Shown here: positions 8,088 to 16,935 of the stretch, piece after piece
How the letters are laid out: each line of letters starts with the position of its first letter
Numbering within the stretch: position 1 is the stretch's first letter
Assembly (NCBI GenBank): GCA_016794985.1
Contig: JAEUIQ010000084.1
Span: 1-64,000, forward strand
DNA: 64,000 nucleotides
Source: Planctomycetaceae bacterium
GTDB taxonomy: Bacteria > Planctomycetota > Planctomycetia > Pirellulales > Pirellulaceae
Direction: 5' to 3'
The notes under the pieces: model-generated
What the model was told of the DNA's origin: nothing
The model's database searches: none
Seen by the model: only the letters and a program-made list of their open reading frames with translations
Made by a program: the position numbers and the translations under genes

Positions 8088-9713
8088 TTACTGCAACTGC
8101 ATAAGCTGCGGGGTCTGATGATGTGTCAGAATCGTCCCCAACAAAGTGAACGGCGACACATCGTAAATGCCAATTTCCACGAACTGTCCGATCAGTCTCG
8201 ACTGCCCTTGGAAGACGACGATTCGATCGCAAAGCGTCCGCCCCGTTAACTGGATGAGGTGTTGCGATTCCCCGGACTCTGCCGCCCCGTTCATGGCTTC
8301 ACGCGACGATTCTTCTGTTCCGGATTTCTGACTCCAGCCCTCTGACGCTGAGCCTGGCTGGCCCAACTGCCAGAGATTCTCGCCGCCTGCGACAGCTGCC
8401 TGCGAATGCTCCTCATGGGAAGCGGAAGGGATCCCGCCTGTCGACGCGGTGAGTTCCGATGGCGAGCTCTTCCCTTTCTCGCTCCATTTGCTAGGACCTT
8501 CAACCAAGATTTCGACTTTGCGACCTAAGAAAGCGTGATTGTCCTCTTCACTGATCTTGTTTTGAATAGCGAGAAGTTCGTTGTTGCGCCGCTTCTTTAC
8601 TTCTTCACTTATATCATCAGGATATCGTTTCGCTCCGACAGTACCGGGACGTTCGCTATATTTGAAGATAAAACTATTCTTGAAGCGGAACTCGCGAACA
8701 ACGTCGCATGTCATTTGGAACTCCTCTTCAGTCTCCCCGCTAAAGCCAACGATGAAATCGCTACTGACCGAAGCTTCCGGCAACCATTCGCGAATACGGC
8801 CCATCATTTCGCGGTAATCTTCCAAAGTGTAACCGCGTTTCATTCGCTTGAGTACCTCATTACTACCGCTCTGCAGTGGGACGTGAAGATAGTTCGAAAC
8901 TTTTGGCAAATCCCGGATCGCCAACAACACATCCTCGGTCATATCTTTCGGGTAATTCGTTACGAACTTGATTCGCCGCAAACCTTCGATGTCGTGCAAT
9001 TTGTAAAGCAAGTCGCTGAATCGTGTTGTACTACCATTGTCGTTCTTGAACTTGTAACTGTTGACCGTTTGACCCAACAGCGTAATCTCCTTCGCTCCTT
9101 GGTCAGCCAAGATCTTCGCTTCTTCATAAATCAATTGAGGATCTCGTCCTTGTTCCGGACCGCGAGTCATTGGCACGATGCAGTAAGTGCAAAACTTGTC
9201 ACATCCAATTTGAATTCGCAGGTAGGCCTGAAAAGGTGTTGGTCGCATCGTGGGATCGCGCAAGGGATCAAACGTCTCATGACTGCGCTTGATCACTTCG
9301 GTCGAACCGTCGGTGCGTTCTTTACTAATGGCCATGTATTGGCCACCGGGCTTCGCTTGCGATTGACGGATCAGTTCGGGAACTTGTCGCAATTGTCCCG
9401 GTCCAACAATAAAATCGACATAGGGAGCCCGTTGAAAAATAAGTTGTTGATCCTTTTGTGCCATGCACCCCATGACGCCGATGATTTGTTCCGGGTGTTT
9501 TAGTTTATGCTGTCGCAAGCGCCCTAAGGCACTGTAGATCTTGTCCTCGGCGTGCTGTCTGACACTACATGTGTTGAACAACACCGTATCCGCTTCAACG
9601 GTCGAATCGGTCAACACATACCCTTCACGACGGAGGCTGGCGACAACCATTTCACTGTCCAAGATATTCATCTGGCAGCCAACCGTTTCGATATACAGTT
9701 TCTTCTCAGTCAT
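8088..9713 (-). CDS. miaB: tRNA-2-methylthio-N6-dimethylallyladenosine synthase MiaB (with an inserted linker)
   Basis: This encodes 541 residues from ATG 9713; the family usually has about 440-470. It is a radical-SAM methylthiotransferase that modifies A37 of tRNAs reading UNN codons. The auxiliary 4Fe-4S cluster Cys are 13, 49 and 83 (VGCQMN, NTCSVR, MGCMAQ), and the radical-SAM Cys are 171, 175 and 178 (CDKFCTYC). The C-terminal TRAM domain is split by about 75 low-complexity residues (about 411-486), rich in Ser, Gly, Glu and Ala, between VEILVEGPSK and LTGRTLCDRIVVF. Longer in-frame extensions upstream of 9713 have no conserved residues. Confidence 0.95.
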   Translation of the reverse strand: MTEKKLYIETVGCQMNILDSEMVVASLRREGYVLTDSTVEADTVLFNTCSVRQHAEDKIYSALGRLRQHKLKHPEQIIGVMGCMAQKDQQLIFQRAPYVDFIVGPGQLRQVPELIRQSQAKPGGQYMAISKERTDGSTEVIKRSHETFDPLRDPTMRPTPFQAYLRIQIGCDKFCTYCIVPMTRGPEQGRDPQLIYEEAKILADQGAKEITLLGQTVNSYKFKNDNGSTTRFSDLLYKLHDIEGLRRIKFVTNYPKDMTEDVLLAIRDLPKVSNYLHVPLQSGSNEVLKRMKRGYTLEDYREMMGRIREWLPEASVSSDFIVGFSGETEEEFQMTCDVVREFRFKNSFIFKYSERPGTVGAKRYPDDISEEVKKRRNNELLAIQNKISEEDNHAFLGRKVEILVEGPSKWSEKGKSSPSELTASTGGIPSASHEEHSQAAVAGGENLWQLGQPGSASEGWSQKSGTEESSREAMNGAAESGESQHLIQLTGRTLCDRIVVFQGQSRLIGQFVEIGIYDVSPFTLLGTILTHHQTPQLMQLQ

Positions 9714-9811
9714 AATTCGGGCCGTAGAGAAAGAGTTCCCGGAGGCCAAACCACTCCGGAACGGCGAATGGTGCCAAGGGACAGAACCAGCCGCATCGCT
9801 AAAAGAATAAC

Positions 9812-9838
9812 GACCCAAGCCCGATTTTCGAATGGGTC
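9812..9838 (-). terminator. Possible weak terminator after the pseudokinase gene
   Basis: GACCCA (9812-9817) and TGGGTC (9833-9838) can pair with a 15-base loop. On the minus strand the hairpin is followed by GTTATTCTTTT. It lies between the kinase-like gene stop (9861) and the miaB start. The stem is short, so this is tentative. Confidence 0.3.
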
Positions 9839-9860
9839 ATTGCTACGATACAAGCAATTA

Positions 9861-12800
9861 TCATTGCTCCGGCGTGAGCTCGGGTGGTAGTGTCCACCCG
9901 TTTTCCTGGGCGGCGGATCGAGTCGTGACACGAACTCGCCCCTCGGGATTGGTCGGATCGATCAACCAGATAAGCTTGCACTTCGGATCTCGCGCGTCGG
10001 TCACCGCCGGATCGGGATTGGCCTTCAAAACCAGAGCCGTCAAGATTTCGGCCAACGGGCGATCTTTCTGCTGAAAATTGGTGATTTTTTGGTTCTGAGT
10101 GATGCCGTCGAGTCGTAGCGAGTTCCCGTCCAGGTCGATGGTGAACTCGAACGGAAGCTTCGGGTGCGCTGATTTGATTTCCGTCTCCAATTCGACCAAC
10201 GCATTGATCAGGTCTTGTTCCGGGATACTCAAACTCAGCGGACTTCGCAGCAACTCGGCCAGATTTTTCGGTGTGTTCGCCTCAGGTTTCGGAAGACTCG
10301 GACCTTCTTGAGCCAACGTTGTTCCACCGCCGGTGCGTGTGGCCAGGAAAAAAACCTCGGTGGCCGCAACCAAATTCTCCAAAGCTGTTGGTCGCAACCA
10401 AACGTTCATGGTGGGCAACCGATCGTGTTGCCCGGCCCGCACAAGTCCACTGACGTCCTGCAACATGCCGTCGTATCGCAGCATGGCATTTTCCCAGTAT
10501 TGGACGCGCGGCAGGTCCAAAAGTTTTCGTTTGACCGCTTCCGGCATTTTCGAAATTTCGTCGATCATGGGCCCCAAGACTTCGCCAACGGGTCGAGCTC
10601 GATCACCAACCACCTTGACTTCTACGTAACTCTCACCGCTTTCTAGCAAATGAAGCGACAAACCCATCATTCGAACGGCAGTTGGCACTCGATCCTTGAC
10701 CAATTGGCCAAGCCATTGCCAGCGCGCGCCCAACCAATCTTGGCCTTGCGAATTCCAGATTGTGACGGGATTGATGAACAATTGCAGATGACGATCTTGA
10801 TCGGAATAAGCCAATAAGCTGGCCATCGTCCCAGCAAACTGGGTTGCGCCGCGATCGTGTATCGTGGCCGCGATTAGTTCTGGCGGTCCCACCACCAATC
10901 GCCGGATGTAGAGCTTTCGCTCGTCCAAGGTGACTTCGGAATTCGTTGGATCAAAAACATCGGCCCCCACTTGGTCCCATTGGGCTAACGCCAAGCCATC
11001 CGCCAAATCTGCCGTCAAAGGAGCAGAAGTTTGTAGCCAAGCCGCTTCGTTGCCCTCAGCAGCGCTACGTGCCAACAAATAATGAAACACGACTTCGTTG
11101 GCTTTCTCGGTCGCTTCAGAATTGATGGAGCGGTTGTCGGGAGGGCTAGTGTTTTGTTGTTGTGTCGCATCGGGCGAGCGTGTCCCATCCACGACTGCTG
11201 GATTCATCGAATCTTCGGCGGACGCCTCGTTGAGAACAGAGACATTCTCGCTCGGAGCGGTTTCGGAGCCCTGGGCCGAATTGGTTGCTGGTGCGGCGGG
11301 AATCTCCAAGGTCGCAATCAGCTTCCAACCAGCGAGCGAGACTTCGACCGATGGCACATTGTCGAACATCATCACATGCTCGACTTCGGACAAAGATTGG
11401 TATTGAGCCACCACCGTGCGGGCAAATTGATCCACTTGATAGGCCGAACGCCATTTCATGATCGTCTGGGCACTTTCCGTTGGTGTAGGGCCGTCCAACG
11501 CACGAAGTAAAGCTGCAACGGTCTTGCCGGTCTTCCAGAAATCCCGGTGCACCACCAACAGACCCGTGGGATTATCGGGCAAGCCTGAGACCTCCAACGG
11601 CAAGCCTACCGTCGGTGACTCCCACAACAACCGGCCATCATCAGGAATAACGGATTGCTGCCAGCCTGTCGGGCGAATCGCAACCGCGTCCTCGACAGCT
11701 CCGGCGGGCGGCAAGTTTTCTGTGGGTTTCGAGTCGTCCCGTTGCACCATGTCGGTGGTTTCCGGCCCGGCCAAGACCCACCACATTAGGAACAAAATGG
11801 CCGCGCTTGCCGAGGCAACACAGGCGACAAGTGGTGGCGACCAAACGCGTTTGGATGGCTTTCGAAAACGGCGGAGTGGCGATCCCTCCGGCGTCGGGCC
11901 CGCGACTCCACTGCCTGTCCTTGCGGACCGCACTTCGTCGACCCGATCGGTGACCAACTCCGTTTGGATCACAATGTGGGGAACTTCGACGGCTTTGACC
12001 AACTCGGGTATTTCGCTGGCCTTGATCGAATCAACCTCGTTTGTCCAGCACCGATCCGGCCAACCACCACACTGGGCTTGTAACTCCTGCGCCGCAGCTG
12101 ACACCACAGACAACTTTAGCGTTGGTTCAATGCTTTGCTTCATCAAGTGGCGAAGCGACTGAATCGCGTCCGATGCCGATGGTCGTTGCAAAGGATCGAT
12201 TGACCAGAGCTTCTCGATAAGTGCTCGAATTGGTCCGGGGACAGTCGTCGGCACCGGCCATGTTTGCGTTGGAAGCTTGACTGACGGAAATGGTTTGATC
12301 GCGTCGGAACCGCTCGTAGTGGAACTGGAAAAAAGCCAAGCCAAAGTACTGCCCAAACAGTACATGTCGGCAGCCGGCGTCGCCCATCCTCGGCTCGCAA
12401 CCATCGCATCTTTGGTTTTTCCGGCTTGAGCAACCTGAGTAAAACGCTCGGCTAATTCGGGTGCCAGAAAATTCAGGGGCGCCCAAGTCGACTCTGGCGT
12501 GGGGCCACTGACCAATGCTTGATGCAACACCGAAACATCCTTCAATGCCGCAGCGCCGGAAAACAGTGCGCCTGCAAGAAACGGGGTTCGGAGAAAAATC
12601 CCAGGTAACGCGAACAATACCGCTCGTTTGTTGGCGGTGACCAAGACGCTAGATGGATCCCAATATCCAACCGCGAAATCGCTTTCGTGCAAATCCAGCA
12701 GTCCGGTTGCGATATCCAGCGCCCATTGCAAGATCCGTTTGGAAGACGGCGCAGGTAGGCGCGTCGCCAATTCGGGAGCCAACCGCTGGGCCAACGAACA

Positions 12801-13418
12801 AACACGAAGGGACATGTCGTCGGGCGCTTCGGGGAGATGCTCAGCCCCTTTTGTTGCCTGCCCCGAAGTTGACGGCAGTGCGATCGCTGGTGGAAACAAA
12901 ACAGCGCAATAAGGCGGTGCCACCACCGATCCCCACGGGACCAGCAAATGCGGGTTCTTCGATCGTTTTGATTCCGCCAACCGAGAAACCCGGCGCCGAA
13001 TCGCAGACCAGTCGGTCGACTTAAGCCCTGTCCCAAACGCAGCCCAAGCCGAGGGAGGGCATGAGTCCAAATGGGACGGTGCCGATCGTCGCTTGGACTC
13101 GACTTCGTAGAAGTGTGGCCATCCCCAATCACGGATCTGCCCGACCATTCGTAGCGGGCCAATTTGGAGCGGCCCGGCGTTGCCCTGCTTCAGCACCTGA
13201 GACTGATACTCCGTGAGAAGATCGTGGCTGATCAACCAATCGAGCAGGCGTCCCTCGACTGCGACGACTACCTGCGGGTCGGGGGAATCCGCTTCCAATG
13301 TTCGATACTCGGGATTCTTCCAAGACATGACCTCGGCGCGAACAATAGCGACCTGAGCGGGCTCCAGCAATTTTGCCGCGTCAATTCGATCCCAGATGGG
13401 CAAGCATTCGATTCTCAT
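9861..13418 (-). CDS. Giant kinase-like (pseudokinase) membrane protein
   Basis: This encodes 1185 residues. Residues of roughly 110-460 follow the layout of a Hanks-type Ser/Thr kinase: a helix WALDIATGLLDLHESD before the catalytic loop, APEL near the activation segment, ADMYCLGSTLAWLF (helix F) and a C-lobe end DPLQRPSASDAI. The catalytic loop reads YWDPSSVLV (about residue 253) where active kinases have HRDxKxxN, and I see no DFG or clear glycine loop, so it is probably inactive. One transmembrane helix lies near 526-551. About 600 residues follow on the far side of the membrane, with no family I recognise. It begins 8 bp after proA, suggesting co-transcription. Confidence 0.7.
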   Translation of the reverse strand: MRIECLPIWDRIDAAKLLEPAQVAIVRAEVMSWKNPEYRTLEADSPDPQVVVAVEGRLLDWLISHDLLTEYQSQVLKQGNAGPLQIGPLRMVGQIRDWGWPHFYEVESKRRSAPSHLDSCPPSAWAAFGTGLKSTDWSAIRRRVSRLAESKRSKNPHLLVPWGSVVAPPYCAVLFPPAIALPSTSGQATKGAEHLPEAPDDMSLRVCSLAQRLAPELATRLPAPSSKRILQWALDIATGLLDLHESDFAVGYWDPSSVLVTANKRAVLFALPGIFLRTPFLAGALFSGAAALKDVSVLHQALVSGPTPESTWAPLNFLAPELAERFTQVAQAGKTKDAMVASRGWATPAADMYCLGSTLAWLFSSSTTSGSDAIKPFPSVKLPTQTWPVPTTVPGPIRALIEKLWSIDPLQRPSASDAIQSLRHLMKQSIEPTLKLSVVSAAAQELQAQCGGWPDRCWTNEVDSIKASEIPELVKAVEVPHIVIQTELVTDRVDEVRSARTGSGVAGPTPEGSPLRRFRKPSKRVWSPPLVACVASASAAILFLMWWVLAGPETTDMVQRDDSKPTENLPPAGAVEDAVAIRPTGWQQSVIPDDGRLLWESPTVGLPLEVSGLPDNPTGLLVVHRDFWKTGKTVAALLRALDGPTPTESAQTIMKWRSAYQVDQFARTVVAQYQSLSEVEHVMMFDNVPSVEVSLAGWKLIATLEIPAAPATNSAQGSETAPSENVSVLNEASAEDSMNPAVVDGTRSPDATQQQNTSPPDNRSINSEATEKANEVVFHYLLARSAAEGNEAAWLQTSAPLTADLADGLALAQWDQVGADVFDPTNSEVTLDERKLYIRRLVVGPPELIAATIHDRGATQFAGTMASLLAYSDQDRHLQLFINPVTIWNSQGQDWLGARWQWLGQLVKDRVPTAVRMMGLSLHLLESGESYVEVKVVGDRARPVGEVLGPMIDEISKMPEAVKRKLLDLPRVQYWENAMLRYDGMLQDVSGLVRAGQHDRLPTMNVWLRPTALENLVAATEVFFLATRTGGGTTLAQEGPSLPKPEANTPKNLAELLRSPLSLSIPEQDLINALVELETEIKSAHPKLPFEFTIDLDGNSLRLDGITQNQKITNFQQKDRPLAEILTALVLKANPDPAVTDARDPKCKLIWLIDPTNPEGRVRVTTRSAAQENGWTLPPELTPEQ

Positions 13419-13426
13419 GGGCAGCC

Positions 13427-14653
13427 TTATCGTCGAACCTGACCGTTGCCGTATACGTAATATTTATTGCTTACTAACTGTTCCAAGCCAATTGGACCAC
13501 GATGATGTAGTTTTTCGGTACTGATCGCCAACTCTGCCCCCAGCCCCAATTGCCCTCCATCGGTAAATCGCGTGGAGGCATTATGGTACACGGCGGCGCA
13601 GTCGACAGCCTCCATGAACGATCTCGCCACGTCGTGGTCGTCGGTGACGATCGTTGCCGAATGGCCGCCACTATGACAATTGATTTTTCGAATGGCTGCC
13701 GATGAATCATCCACCAACGCCATCAGTAGCTTGTAATCCAGAAATTCTTCATCCCATCGGTCGCTCGTGTCCAACGGCATCCAAACTGGTTCCATCGAGG
13801 AATCTGGTATCCCAGTCAACCGTTTGGCCAACGAGGCATCAACCCAAATCGAAACACCTTCCGTTCGCAACTCGCGGCACAATTCGACAACCTTTTCAGC
13901 GAGGCAAGGCAAAGCTTCGTCGAACAACACCTTGTCCAGGGAATTACAAGCCGAGACTTTCTGCAACTTTCCGTTGCGAATCAAGGATCGGGTCATTTCC
14001 CAATCCGCATTACGTTCCACAAACAAGAAGTTGTTGCCGCGACCGCTGACCAAAACCGGACAAGTGGCATGTTTCTTGACCAAGGCGATCAGCCCCGCCC
14101 CGCCACGGGGCACGATCAAGTCGACTCGTTCGGTCGGTCGCGCCAGGAACTCTTCAGTTTGCTGGCGGTCCAATATCAAAAGGCTGACCCAGTCGCCGGA
14201 CAACCCCTGAGACGCGAGGGCCGCTTGCCAAGTTTCAAACAGTACTTGGTTGGTCCGCTGGGCCTCACGGCCGCCCTTAAGCAAGATCCGACTCCCGGCT
14301 TTAAACGCGATGCTGGTCGCTTCAATCGTGACGTCAGGCCGAGATTCGTAGATGATTAAGATTGTCCCAAAAGGAACGGATCGGTTGACAACGCGGAGAC
14401 CGTTGGAGAGCGTTCTCTGATCGAGAATCAGCCCGACCGGGTCCGGTTGGGCGGCCACCGACTCCAACGCGAAGGACATTCCATCAATTTTCGCAGAATC
14501 CACATGCAACCGGTCGAACAACGCTCTGTCTGGATGTTCCGCTGCGGCTTGCACATCGAGCCGATTGGCGGTCAAGATGGCGGCCTTCCGGTCCTGTAAC
14601 AGCCGGGACATCGCCAGTAAAACCGCGTTTTTTTGCTCAGTGGAGAGAAGCAT
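13427..14653 (-). CDS. proA: Glutamate-5-semialdehyde (gamma-glutamyl phosphate) reductase
   Basis: This encodes 408 residues from ATG 14653; the family is usually 410-420. Upstream in-frame codons to 14818 are not conserved in character. ProA reduces gamma-glutamyl phosphate with NADPH in proline synthesis. It belongs to the aldehyde dehydrogenase fold: YESRPDVTIEATSIAFKAGS, LLKGGREA, VPRGGAGLI, and the nucleophile Cys236 in KVSACNSLDKVL. The C-terminal LGLGAELAISTEKLHHRGPIGLEQL block is specific to ProA. The partner glutamate 5-kinase (proB) is not in this window. It is followed by the giant pseudokinase after 8 bp. Confidence 0.96.
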   Translation of the reverse strand: MLLSTEQKNAVLLAMSRLLQDRKAAILTANRLDVQAAAEHPDRALFDRLHVDSAKIDGMSFALESVAAQPDPVGLILDQRTLSNGLRVVNRSVPFGTILIIYESRPDVTIEATSIAFKAGSRILLKGGREAQRTNQVLFETWQAALASQGLSGDWVSLLILDRQQTEEFLARPTERVDLIVPRGGAGLIALVKKHATCPVLVSGRGNNFLFVERNADWEMTRSLIRNGKLQKVSACNSLDKVLFDEALPCLAEKVVELCRELRTEGVSIWVDASLAKRLTGIPDSSMEPVWMPLDTSDRWDEEFLDYKLLMALVDDSSAAIRKINCHSGGHSATIVTDDHDVARSFMEAVDCAAVYHNASTRFTDGGQLGLGAELAISTEKLHHRGPIGLEQLVSNKYYVYGNGQVRR

Positions 14654-14958
14654 CCGGGATTTCTCGAAAGGATTTCGGGGGAGCGTCTTTGGGTGAGGCT
14701 GATCGGGAAACGACACCAAACCAACTGGGAAAACCGTCGTAAACGGTTGAAGGACTCGACAATTATGCCGCCAATATGGTGTCAGAGGCGAGCCCAGAAG
14801 CTCAAAGATCCGAATCATATAAATTGCCGGGAATGTGGACGGTTCAGTCTACAACCACCAGCAGAAGTCAATTATGATGACGGAATCAGTGGTGGTGTTT
14901 CTGGGCAGCGCCCTGCTGCGGACGTCACTTTTCTACACGTGTACTTGGTCGATATTCC
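14654..14958. other. Divergent intergenic region between proA and a secreted-protein gene
   Basis: These 305 bases must hold promoters for both directions. AT-rich ATATAAAT near 14817-14824 could be part of a -10 element, but no matching -35 was convincing. No gene was seen. Confidence 0.3.
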
Positions 14959-16284
14959 ATGCTGCGAAAATGTGAAGCTTTGATCCCGATGTTGGTCGGG
15001 TTGGCGTTCTTCGTAATGGTCGAGACGTTGGAACGAGGCCAATCCAACCGAGCGAGTGCTCAGGAAGGGCCGGCGGAAGAAACTGGGTCCCGGACTCTGG
15101 CCGATGGGGTTCTGACTGTCGTACCACCCCATATCGATGTCAACGAAGGCGTCGTTTACCCGCGTCCTTTTGCCGGACTGAATTCACCAAACTATACGCC
15201 CAAGCATTTGCCAAACTCTCAGACTCTCGCCGGGCGCACGACGGGCGTGACCCGTTACCGCGACACTTGGCAGCTTGAATTCGCGTTCAAAGAACTGCGT
15301 TATTTGGAGGTAAAACTACCCTTGCCGGATGGAAACACCCAAGCGGCGGGCGTTTGTTACATGATTTATCGCGTCAGAAACTTAGACCAACACCTGAGTT
15401 TTCAGGCCAATGAAGCTGGGGCGGAACTTAGCCCAAACGTGGCAACACCGCTGGCAAATCTCGACCCCAGCACCCTGCCGGGACGGTTTTTCCCCGCGTT
15501 CCAGTTGGAAGGTTGGATCGAGGAACCCAATGGCGACTACGTGCAAAGAGCCTATCGTGATCGCGTTCTGCCAGCCGCGATTCCGCAAATTGCCGCCGCG
15601 GAAAAAATGGCAGGGATGCTGCTCGATAATGTCGAAATCGCCCGCGTTGACCTGGCCAAGGTTGACAGCTCGGTGGAAGTCTGGGGCGTCGCCACTTGGC
15701 TGGATGTCGACCCGAGAGTCAATTTTGCCTCGGTCTCGGTTCAAGGCCTGTCCAACGCTTTCCAGGTTGGGGGTTCCGGCGAGTCGACGAAGAACGAAGT
15801 CAAGACTTTGCAAATCAATTTCTGGCGTCCCGGCGATTCAAACCTCATCGAGTCCCAGTTTCGTCTCGGGATTGCGTTTGAAGACGAAAAAGCCGAGCGC
15901 CAACAGCAATTGGTTCAAAAGTATCGCTTGCCCGGGCCTGAATTGGTCATCGATCGCATTCAACCAGAAACGGGAGCCCCGACTCGTTTGGGTTATGTTC
16001 CTGCGGAGTTTAATTTAGAGAATCGGCAATCGGCCATCGTACAACAGTTGGATGGCGGCGAAGTTCCTCAAGCCCTCGCCGAATTCATCGCCAAATTGGA
16101 AGGGCCAGCGGCAGAGAACCTGACCGTCACCGCTTCCGCCCCCGGCTCTCGTTGGATTGTCGCTGGCGCCGACGGAAAAACTTGGACAGTTGGGCTGAAA
16201 GCGCTGACTTGGGAATTTAACGGAGAGAAGTTCCAATTTGTCGGGCCTCTTGATTACTTCTGGGATTTTCGCTACATTTTCTAG
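14959..16284 (+). CDS. Secreted hypothetical protein, planctomycete type
   Basis: This encodes 441 residues. A hydrophobic stretch at residues 8-22 (ALIPMLVGLAFFVMV) acts as a signal sequence or anchor and is followed by a polar region with an AQE-type cleavage site near residue 35. The body is rich in beta-type segments (WQLEFAFKELRYLEVKLPLPDG; VCYMIYRVRNL), and a second similar unit lies near 230-300 (VWGVATWLDVDPRVNFASVSVQGL). No catalytic motif is visible. It probably acts in the periplasm or cell envelope. Its only close neighbour is rpmA 57 bp downstream on the same strand, which may or may not share a transcript. Confidence 0.65.
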   Translation: MLRKCEALIPMLVGLAFFVMVETLERGQSNRASAQEGPAEETGSRTLADGVLTVVPPHIDVNEGVVYPRPFAGLNSPNYTPKHLPNSQTLAGRTTGVTRYRDTWQLEFAFKELRYLEVKLPLPDGNTQAAGVCYMIYRVRNLDQHLSFQANEAGAELSPNVATPLANLDPSTLPGRFFPAFQLEGWIEEPNGDYVQRAYRDRVLPAAIPQIAAAEKMAGMLLDNVEIARVDLAKVDSSVEVWGVATWLDVDPRVNFASVSVQGLSNAFQVGGSGESTKNEVKTLQINFWRPGDSNLIESQFRLGIAFEDEKAERQQQLVQKYRLPGPELVIDRIQPETGAPTRLGYVPAEFNLENRQSAIVQQLDGGEVPQALAEFIAKLEGPAAENLTVTASAPGSRWIVAGADGKTWTVGLKALTWEFNGEKFQFVGPLDYFWDFRYIF

Positions 16285-16341
16285 GCTCCGCCGAGGTCGG
16301 CAGGAACAACTTTTTCATTTGAATTCGGGAAAGCTGCAAAC

Positions 16342-16605
16342 ATGGCACATAAAAAGGGTCAAGGTTCGACGCGGAACGGTCGGGATTCGAACCCACAACG
16401 ACGTGGAGTGAAGCGTTTCGGTGGTGAATTGGTTGGTCCCGGCAACATTCTGGTTCGCCAAGTGGGAACCGTTTTTCATCCTGGCAAGAATGTAGGGCAA
16501 GGCAATGACTACACGTTGTTTGCCTTGGTCGCGGGCAAAGTGATGTTCGATCGAGATGGTCGTCGGGTTAATGTAGTCCCAGAAGCGACGGCAACCGCTA
16601 ACTAG
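16342..16605 (+). CDS. rpmA: 50S ribosomal protein bL27
   Basis: This encodes 87 residues, the usual length. The start [17 protein letters not shown] and [18 protein letters not shown] are signature blocks, with GDYTLFAL-type [13 protein letters not shown] in the middle. The N-terminal tail of bL27 reaches the peptidyl-transferase centre. In most bacteria rpmA sits after rplU and before obgE; here rplU is absent and obgE is 34 kb away on the other strand, so the usual cluster is broken. Confidence 0.97.
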   Translation: MAHKKGQGSTRNGRDSNPQRRGVKRFGGELVGPGNILVRQVGTVFHPGKNVGQGNDYTLFALVAGKVMFDRDGRRVNVVPEATATAN

Positions 16606-16619
16606 TTTGCTCCTGCGGA

Positions 16620-16679
16620 ACAGATCACGGCGCAACAGATCACGGCGTGACAGATCACGGCTCGTCGAATCACGGCGGG
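16620..16679. repeat. Four tandem copies of a 15-bp repeat
   Basis: The unit is close to ACAGATCACGGCGCA. Copies lie at 16620-16634, 16635-16649, 16650-16664 and 16665-16679; the last is the most divergent. Each copy keeps ATCACGGC. It begins 14 bp after the rpmA stop. Confidence 0.8.
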
Positions 16680-16740
16680 TCAAAACGCAGCTTCGGGAAG
16701 TTTCAGACTTGCTGGTTCGCAATTCAGGTTGATGTCCTGC

Positions 16741-16763
16741 AAACAGGTTCGTTCGCCTGTTTT
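16741..16763 (+). terminator. Hairpin, possible first terminator after rpmA
   Basis: AAACAGG (16741-16747) pairs with CCTGTTT (16756-16762) around an 8-base loop TTCGTTCG. Only a short T run follows, so termination would be weak. Confidence 0.4.
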
Positions 16764-16854
16764 ATTGCCAAAACGGTAAATTTTTGCCGAAACGGTGAAT
16801 CAACGTGACTTTCACCTGAAATAGGCTCGCGATTTTTCGCTCGATCGAACAATG

Positions 16855-16893
16855 AAAAAGGCCTCGCTTCCATAACAGCGAGGCCTTTTTTTT
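16855..16893. terminator. Bidirectional Rho-independent terminator between rpmA and gmd
   Basis: AAAAAGGCCTCGCT (16855-16868) pairs with AGCGAGGCCTTTTT (16877-16890) around an 8-base loop. A run of eight T follows on the plus strand, and the A run gives T on the minus strand, so it can serve both convergent genes. Confidence 0.9.
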
Positions 16894-16935
16894 CGCCTAT
16901 TGTGTTGAATGTTCCTGCTTGTCTGTTGCCCGCCG

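Larger units (their letters stand above)
16606..16935. other. 330-bp convergent intergenic region after rpmA
   Basis: The stretch holds a four-unit tandem repeat (16620-16679), a hairpin (16741-16763), a near-duplicate 17-bp motif (TTGCCAAAACGGTAAAT near 16765 and TTGCCGAAACGGTGAAT near 16783), and a strong bidirectional terminator (16855-16893). No gene was seen. Confidence 0.6.

Noticed and set aside
8535-9503. A 322-residue frame on the plus strand
   Set aside because: It is antisense to miaB, with no motif and atypical composition. The same was concluded for long antisense frames within mutS (34072-35058) and the 47.7-49.6 kb secreted protein (48397-49458).
16382-16394. GGGATTCGAACCC resembling a tRNA T-arm
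   Set aside because: It lies inside rpmA (codons for GRDSNP) and no other tRNA arms are nearby.
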